Source: Polyangia bacterium (lineage in GTDB: Bacteria > Myxococcota_A > Polyangia > Nannocystales > Nannocystaceae). From it: 64,000 nucleotides of DNA. Below are positions 58,661 through 64,000 of this stretch, one piece after another. The stretch spans positions 148,241-212,240 of the forward strand of contig JAUIFF010000015.1 of assembly GCA_030429545.1 (NCBI GenBank), read 5' to 3'. A program made the translations under genes and the position numbers. How positions within the stretch are numbered: position 1 is the stretch's first letter; each line of letters starts with the position of its first letter. The notes under the pieces were generated by a model. The model was not told where the DNA came from and ran no database searches. It was given only the letters and a program-made list of their open reading frames with translations.

Positions 58661-61600
58661 ATGACTACCAAGAGCATAGTTAAAGTTGTCCCAACTGGCC
58701 AGCGCGTACCACTAATAAATGACAGCCAACCCATCGGTCACAAGTGGTTTGACGACCAGGCAACTCCGTCAAAGAGAACAATTATCCCATTTGTTGTTGT
58801 TCTCGGCGAGGGACAAGATCAGCCAACGATCGAGTACGGGATTGCTAGCCCCGCCGACGACCCCGAGCTCCCCCTCCCCAACCCAGCCACTGTTGAAGAA
58901 CACGAAAATGGTCGAGTGTATTATGGTGTGGTAGAGCTGGAAGGTTTCCTAAGTCCCTATTCCGACAAGGAGATTTTTGTGAAGCCAACGGAAGGCTCTG
59001 GCTTCGTATTGTTTATGTACTATGGGGACGTGGACCTCGATTATCTCAAAAATGGGGGATTTGGCACACTTAATCAGAGTTTTTTTCCGGATTTTTTCCT
59101 TAAGCAGATTTGCGTCGAGCCGGTTGAGCGTGAGATTTCTCTAGATAAATTGCAACCCTTAATAGCGTCACAAGAACGAACATACGGGAACGTCAATTCG
59201 ACCGAAAACCTGCTGCCTCTTGTACTTCAGAATAAAGGACCGAAGGCAGCTAGTGGGTTCTGGGGATTCGCAGATGACTCCGTAAGCGTAAACGTAACAT
59301 TCTCTCTGGATCCTGGGGAGTCGGCTAATTTCACACCGGAAGGATTTGCTGAGGTTGCAGGCGGAAATAAGAAGTTTGGTGATATAGCTAAGTCGACCTA
59401 TTCAGTTGAAACATCTGACAACAACACGCTGGCATGTAAGGACGTTGTGTTCACGAGGACGCTCGGGCAGCTAGATATTATTATTTTTGTAGACACATCA
59501 GGGAGCATGCTTCGCAAAAGAAGGTGTGTGTTTTCAATTGTTGAAAGGATAGTGAAGTCTGTCGTCGCCGCAGCCGGCGAGCCGGATCAGGAAGCGTGGG
59601 CAAAGTGCGCAAGGATTGCAATTGCCGTTTTCGATGGCGAGGGGAAGGCTCACAAGCTCGCTTACAACTACATCGATAGTGAAACTGAGTTCGCACCACA
59701 GATAGATTGGTGGGAATCGCCTCCGACCTTAAGCACAGAGTACAATCTCGACTTTTCTCCGCTGTGGAATACACTAGAATATCTGGCGATTGATAGTGAA
59801 CTCTACTATAAAATACCGGTGGATGGTGAGGAGCAGCCAAAGCCAAATCCGAATGACGTGCGACTGCTCTATTTTATCTCCGACATGAAGGATAGTACTG
59901 AAACAAACTTGTCGGAACTAACGGGTAAAATTCAGTCCGAAGACCCAAACTTGCTCTTTGCTCCGATAAATGTGGGCTTCGGAAATTCCGATTCTGAGGC
60001 TCTCGTAGCTCTATTGAATAAGGTAACAACTATTCACCACCCGATAACTTCTGTCCCATATGAGTATGGTTATCCCTGTTGGGTAAAAGCAGTACCTTGC
60101 TTTCCAGGTATACTCTTGCCAGAGTGTGCGTATTTAAAAGCCATCAGTGGAAATTTACCGAAAGATCTTCAAGGTGCAATCGCATTCCAAGCATTGGCTC
60201 CCCACGGGGAAGATGAGGAGCCGTATCAGCTACTTTGCTCGCTGCCTCCGAATCAGGGATCATTGCAGCTCCACTTGGTGATGTTAGAGTCGAGCGAGTC
60301 GCCGCGATTGATACCACTCCAAGCGGGGAGGTATGCTACGCTCCCGCGACTCGTCAGCTCACCCCAACGGCAGTGGTATAAATTTTTGCTGACTCGAAAA
60401 GGTGCGGATGTCGAAGAGATTGTCCGCAGGCTTCCGTGGAAACGAGTTGACAAGGTCACTCCCTATATTTTTGGTGAACCGGATGTCAGAAATTCTACGG
60501 TATGGCACGCCAACCTTGTGACGCGTTCGACGACAACACTCACTACCCGACGCTATCATCGCTTCGCGGCAGGGGAGGACAGTTGGGTTGACTTGGGTGC
60601 GCGTCGTCAAGGAGACCGAGTCTCCATCGGTTCGCTGATTGTCGACGTCTCGGCGCCGCCGAAACTTGACCTCGATAGTCGCGCCGTCGCCGAATACCGC
60701 TCATTCAAGGACTGGCTCGTTGAGGCCAATAAGAAAGCTCCCACTCCCACCCTCAGGGATAGGCGTTTTTGGAGATTGTCCGGTCCCGATGCGGAGCGCG
60801 CGTCGCTCGACCGTGAGGACCTCGCCCAAGGACTCCTCGAGTCAAAATTGGTGACGATGGAGGACTTGGCACGACGGAAATTCCGGCTCCCGGTAAAGCC
60901 GGGAACGTTGCGTGTCAAACTACCGGGTGAAAAATTCAAGACACCCGGTATCTACGACGTGATGGTACATGCTCTTGTCGGTGACGATGCCGTGCCGCGA
61001 GTCACCTGGACTCAAGTTCACGTTTACCCGAAAGCGTTTGCGGCTCATACAAAAGTTTCGACGAAAGTGAAAATCTCGGGTAGGCGTTACCTCGTCGAAT
61101 TCAAAGTTTTGGCGCACGACCGTTATGGACACTCATGTGTTGTCTACGATCCACAGCAGTTTAAGCTCGACTTAGGTGATGGCCTCAAACTTGTCAAAAA
61201 ACCCTACCCGCGGGCCGATGGCAGTCTTTACTTTGTTGTCTCGGCGTCCTTGGAGGATGCGAGTTGCGATGACCTTTATATTCGTCGCCTCGAGATCAAC
61301 GATGGGGTTGCGCTTGAAAAATTTAGATTACCGAAGCCCTATGCCCGAGGGGCTGAGGGGGAACTTTTTTCCTGTGAGGGAATCGATGAAATGGATGGGG
61401 CGTGCCGGGTTGAAGCGGTCAGTCCATTCTCAGACCGGATTGTGAAGGTAAAACGCAGCGGAGAGCCGCTTGTTGTCTCGATACCCAGAAAGCACGGGGG
61501 GAAGGTTTCGGTCCATGCTCGTGGTCGTATCCACTCTCCACTCTACGTGGTGGAGCTCGTCAAAGCTGACTGTTCGGCTTCCGTGATAGGTGTTGGCTGG

Positions 61601-61798
61601 GGTACGCGTGAATTTAAGCTTGGCAGGCGAACGCAACGGGGAGATACGATACGGATTTCGGTGCCGACCGACATCCACAAGATGAACCTCGATCCTGCGG
61701 TGCGACGTTGGCTGTCCGTTCTCCACCAACCTTTGCTCGGCCGCCAAAAACCGGTGCTGTATGTCAGGGGAGTAACGTTTAGCCGGCTGCGCGCCTAG
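58661..61798 (+). CDS. Large vWA-domain protein
   Basis: 1045 residues from ATG 58661, with aaggag 7 bases upstream. No signal peptide is seen. A vWA domain starts near residue 270 (IIIFVDTSGSM, the MIDAS DxSxS). The C-terminal half has beta-rich segments (KISGRRYLVEFKVLAHD) with no family that I recognise. The first two thirds are AT-rich while the last third is GC-rich, suggesting mosaic origin. It is coupled to the RCC1-like gene and may be its intracellular or co-secreted partner. Confidence 0.75.
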   Translation: MTTKSIVKVVPTGQRVPLINDSQPIGHKWFDDQATPSKRTIIPFVVVLGEGQDQPTIEYGIASPADDPELPLPNPATVEEHENGRVYYGVVELEGFLSPYSDKEIFVKPTEGSGFVLFMYYGDVDLDYLKNGGFGTLNQSFFPDFFLKQICVEPVEREISLDKLQPLIASQERTYGNVNSTENLLPLVLQNKGPKAASGFWGFADDSVSVNVTFSLDPGESANFTPEGFAEVAGGNKKFGDIAKSTYSVETSDNNTLACKDVVFTRTLGQLDIIIFVDTSGSMLRKRRCVFSIVERIVKSVVAAAGEPDQEAWAKCARIAIAVFDGEGKAHKLAYNYIDSETEFAPQIDWWESPPTLSTEYNLDFSPLWNTLEYLAIDSELYYKIPVDGEEQPKPNPNDVRLLYFISDMKDSTETNLSELTGKIQSEDPNLLFAPINVGFGNSDSEALVALLNKVTTIHHPITSVPYEYGYPCWVKAVPCFPGILLPECAYLKAISGNLPKDLQGAIAFQALAPHGEDEEPYQLLCSLPPNQGSLQLHLVMLESSESPRLIPLQAGRYATLPRLVSSPQRQWYKFLLTRKGADVEEIVRRLPWKRVDKVTPYIFGEPDVRNSTVWHANLVTRSTTTLTTRRYHRFAAGEDSWVDLGARRQGDRVSIGSLIVDVSAPPKLDLDSRAVAEYRSFKDWLVEANKKAPTPTLRDRRFWRLSGPDAERASLDREDLAQGLLESKLVTMEDLARRKFRLPVKPGTLRVKLPGEKFKTPGIYDVMVHALVGDDAVPRVTWTQVHVYPKAFAAHTKVSTKVKISGRRYLVEFKVLAHDRYGHSCVVYDPQQFKLDLGDGLKLVKKPYPRADGSLYFVVSASLEDASCDDLYIRRLEINDGVALEKFRLPKPYARGAEGELFSCEGIDEMDGACRVEAVSPFSDRIVKVKRSGEPLVVSIPRKHGGKVSVHARGRIHSPLYVVELVKADCSASVIGVGWGTREFKLGRRTQRGDTIRISVPTDIHKMNLDPAVRRWLSVLHQPLLGRQKPVLYVRGVTFSRLRA

Positions 61799-61825
61799 CC
61801 CGGATTTCTCACCAATTTCGGCTAC

Positions 61826-61857
61826 GACCGCCAAATGCACGTACTCATTTGGCGGTC
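61826..61857. terminator. Bidirectional terminator between convergent genes
   Basis: 12-bp perfect arms (GACCGCCAAATG and CATTTGGCGGTC) around an 8-nt loop. An outer partial dyad (ATTTC..ACCAA with TTGGTGAAAT) extends it to about 61803-61875. It lies in the 83-bp gap between two convergent genes. Confidence 0.75.
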
Positions 61858-61881
61858 TCAAAACTTGGTGAAATATCCAGG

Positions 61882-63354
61882 CTAGAAGTTCCATGTTAGC
61901 GAGAGAAAAGTCGAGCGGCTCCCGAACGAGAATCCGGCCTTTGGGGTAAGATTGCTCATTCGGGCTTTTCGAAGGCTATGTGCGACGAGGGCCGTTCCGA
62001 CAATTGTAGCGGCCCCCCCGATGATTATCAGGCTGACTCCTGCATTCCCCACAGCGTTTCGTGTGTCTACGCCTTTATTAAAGGGCCACTTCTTGCCTAG
62101 ATAGTCGGGTAATATATCACAATCACCGTTTGTGCAGTTATAGTATCCGACGTCCAGGCGACCAAGGAACCCGGCTCCGGTGGCGAGAGCTGCAAGTCCG
62201 ACGCTTCCGATCGCTACACCTGTTTTGAACAGGGGACCAAATGAAGGCCGAGTAATCTCCTCGCCATCAGGGTCCAAGACGGCTTGGTACTTCCTAAGTT
62301 TGCGGTAAAGCTGCAGGTTACTCTGCGTACGGGGTACCAAGCGAACACTCGTGTAAGCACGAACCCCCTTCCGGAGAGTGTCGACCCGCCATTGACTAAC
62401 TTCGTTGGGGCTAAGTTTTGAATCGTCGGTCAGGAGTTTCCGGCGTTGTTCCGTTTGTGTTTGATCAACGAGGACGAGGGCTTCGGCGTAGTGTTTGGCT
62501 GCTTCTAGGAAGTCTTTATTCTGGGTGTCGACCCGTGCCTGGCACAGGTGCAGATCGATCTGTGCGCGTGTGTAGAACAAGGAAAGGGATGGGAACGCCA
62601 CGACTTCATCCCCGAGCTTGTGCATGGCTTCTTCAGCTTCTGCGCAGTTGGGGGTGACTCCTTCGCGGAGCATCACTGACACGGAACGTTGCATCACACG
62701 CGCATAGGCGATGAGCAACTTGGGCTCTTTGTCGGGCTCGTGCTCGATGGCGAGTTTTCGCCAGGCGTCGAGCGCACTACTGAAATGCACGGCGGCAGCG
62801 CTGAGCTCAGAAATAGCTGCCGTTAACTCCCGACTGTCTTGGTTGCTGCGAGCAGCGTTGAGTTTGGTATTCGCCTCACCTTCCAAAAACTTAGCGAAGT
62901 CGATTTTTACTTCGACGTATGCGCGGTCCAAGGCTAACCGCTTCTTCGAGTCGATTTTTTTGCTAGGTAATTTCGTCCTGAAACCGTCAAGGAACTGTAG
63001 TTGCGCTTCCCATGTGGCGCGTGTAAGAGGTTTGTAGGAAGTGACCGAGTCAACGGCGAATCCAACGGCATTGTTGGCATGAACGACGGAGGCTCCATCA
63101 AGGAATCCGCGGAGATAGGCTTCCGCGGCAACTTTGTAGTTGCGCGCTCTCTCTGAGGGCTGTGAGGCTTCCTGTGCTCGATCTTCAGCACAACGACCCT
63201 TGGCCAAACTCCCGGCGATGACAGAGTCTTCCCCTTCGTGATTTAGTTCGCACTCGATGCGTGCTTCGCAAGAGACCGAAATGGCACACGGGTTGGTAAC
63301 CGGGTCTTGGACCAAGGTTGCGTATAGGGTGGTAAGTAGGAGAAAATGACTCAT
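61882..63354 (-). CDS. Helical-repeat protein with two TM segments (second kinase-type cluster)
   Basis: 490 residues. N-terminal signal-like stretch, Cys-bearing segment, long TPR-like helical region (about 60-370), then TM1 (TGVAIGSVGLAALATGAGF), a loop with paired Cys, TM2 (AGVSLIIIGGAATIVGTALVA) and SLRKARMSNLTPKAGFSF. The C-terminal plan matches the protein at 53336-54133. It overlaps the upstream gene by 4 bp. Confidence 0.75.
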   Translation of the reverse strand: MSHFLLLTTLYATLVQDPVTNPCAISVSCEARIECELNHEGEDSVIAGSLAKGRCAEDRAQEASQPSERARNYKVAAEAYLRGFLDGASVVHANNAVGFAVDSVTSYKPLTRATWEAQLQFLDGFRTKLPSKKIDSKKRLALDRAYVEVKIDFAKFLEGEANTKLNAARSNQDSRELTAAISELSAAAVHFSSALDAWRKLAIEHEPDKEPKLLIAYARVMQRSVSVMLREGVTPNCAEAEEAMHKLGDEVVAFPSLSLFYTRAQIDLHLCQARVDTQNKDFLEAAKHYAEALVLVDQTQTEQRRKLLTDDSKLSPNEVSQWRVDTLRKGVRAYTSVRLVPRTQSNLQLYRKLRKYQAVLDPDGEEITRPSFGPLFKTGVAIGSVGLAALATGAGFLGRLDVGYYNCTNGDCDILPDYLGKKWPFNKGVDTRNAVGNAGVSLIIIGGAATIVGTALVAHSLRKARMSNLTPKAGFSFGSRSTFLSLTWNF

Positions 63355-64000
63355 TTAATAAAGACCCAGTTATGAAACTTCCCGTCGCTAGAGTTGTAAG
63401 TCACCCTAAACAATGTGAAGTCGGTGCCCGTGTATTTTGAGATTTCGTCGGTAAGCCGCCTCTTGACACAGTTGCACAAGGGGCGTTCTTCGCAACGATT
63501 GTCTGATACTACTTTCTTAGTGGTACGAATTACTTTAAAGTTTTCGCGTCTTGAACCGTTTTTTTCGTCTCCTGAAGGATCGTTGTTACGGCAGTTGTCG
63601 ACGGCCTTGGATAATGCTGTTTTTAGTGCATTGCGAGTGCGAGGTTCGTTACCTTTCCTGGGGTCTTTTCCCGTGTCGGAGCCCTTTCCTGTGTCGGAGT
63701 CTTCTGTAGTGCCTTCCGTGGTGTCGGAGCTTGCCGTGTCGGTGCCATTCGTCGTGTTGGTGTCGGATGTCTTCTCGGTGCCCGGTGTCGTGTCGGAGTC
63801 CCGTCCCGTGTCAGTCCCCGGCGTTGTGTCGGCGGTGTCGGTGCCATCCGCCGTTCCCGAAGCTGCCGGCGAGCCCCATCTGCCAACATGAAGTGAGACA
63901 CCATCAACCCAACATTTAGAGAAGGAGGGGCGGACGAGGAAGCTCAAACATGACCATTCAGACATCTTTTCTGCCAGTGCCGAGTTTGCCACCGAGGCGA
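63351..64000 (-). CDS. Thr/Asp-rich linker and C-terminal domain, probably the end of a longer gene
   Basis: The frame is open to the right edge, so the gene is treated as partial. A Thr/Asp/Gly linker (DTTPGTDTGRDSDTTPGTE-like) is followed by a basic domain of about 100 residues with Cys pairs (CEERPLCNC), ending in a beta segment. The position before a two-TM helical protein and the ALSKAVDNC/ALAAALPSC similarity suggest it corresponds to the tail of the kinase at 54130-55827. An internal start (GTG 63992 or ATG 63965) cannot be excluded. Confidence 0.5.
   Translation of the reverse strand, partial: ASVANSALAEKMSEWSCLSFLVRPSFSKCWVDGVSLHVGRWGSPAASGTADGTDTADTTPGTDTGRDSDTTPGTEKTSDTNTTNGTDTASSDTTEGTTEDSDTGKGSDTGKDPRKGNEPRTRNALKTALSKAVDNCRNNDPSGDEKNGSRRENFKVIRTTKKVVSDNRCEERPLCNCVKRRLTDEISKYTGTDFTLFRVTYNSSDGKFHNWVFIK

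Overview
The window reads as a stretch of chromosome from a myxobacterium, most likely a Nannocystis/Plesiocystis/Enhygromyxa-type member of the Myxococcota. The evidence is a MYXO-CTERM-like tail on one exported protein, many lipoproteins with Thr/Gly/Pro linkers of the TTGEPT type, Cys-rich repeat lipoproteins, an RCC1-like surface protein, a Ser/Thr protein kinase operon, and high overall GC. No organism name can be proved from the sequence alone.

Left part (1-19.6 kb), ordinary chromosome: a PAS-domain protein cut by the left edge, a Nudix hydrolase, two pairs of lipoproteins, an Old Yellow Enzyme with an SDR, a MYXO-CTERM protein, an FMN reductase/pirin pair facing a LysR regulator, a polytopic membrane protein, two tandem carboxypeptidase-regulatory-like lipoproteins, a YgfK-like iron-sulfur oxidoreductase, a second SDR, a PlsC-like acyltransferase and a large solitary N6-adenine DNA methylase. 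It ends with tRNA-Glu and tRNA-Lys.

Central part (19.7-50.3 kb), an apparently integrated element: a tyrosine recombinase and an excisionase-like gene abut tRNA-Lys. They are followed by two lipoprotein genes, a perfect 11-bp-arm palindrome, an unknown gene and an iteron-like array of direct repeats. Then comes one rightward run of 24 tightly packed, mostly overlapping genes (24,023-50,292). At least 11 of these encode membrane-anchored proteins. The run also carries a lytic-transglycosylase-like protein, an M23-like/peptidoglycan-binding protein, a membrane-anchored ClpP/SDH_sah-type protease and a 1575-residue methylase-helicase of the strawberry-notch/DarB kind. Two beta-rich proteins behind a strong ribosome binding site are candidate structural proteins. 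Five paralogous proteins are built from newly noticed repeated modules (here A, B and N), two of them with histone-H1-like Lys/Ala linkers. I found no terminase, portal, tail or packaging ATPase. The best hypothesis is a poorly described, possibly tailless or membrane-containing virus-like element, or another DNA-delivery/envelope-crossing system. This set is the strongest candidate for a new system in the window.

Right part (50.3-64 kb): lipoproteins and a leftward, translationally coupled operon of a sigma-4-like/HTH regulator, a Ser/Thr kinase, a two-TM helical protein and a beta-propeller-like lipoprotein. Beyond it are an RCC1-like lipoprotein and a vWA protein, and then what seems to be the end of a second, related kinase-type operon running off the right edge. 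Whether this part is inside the element is unknown, because I could not find a right attachment site.

A near-palindromic 10-mer, TGYA-NN-TRCA (most often TGYATNTGCA), recurs across the whole window far more often than its AT-rich composition would suggest.
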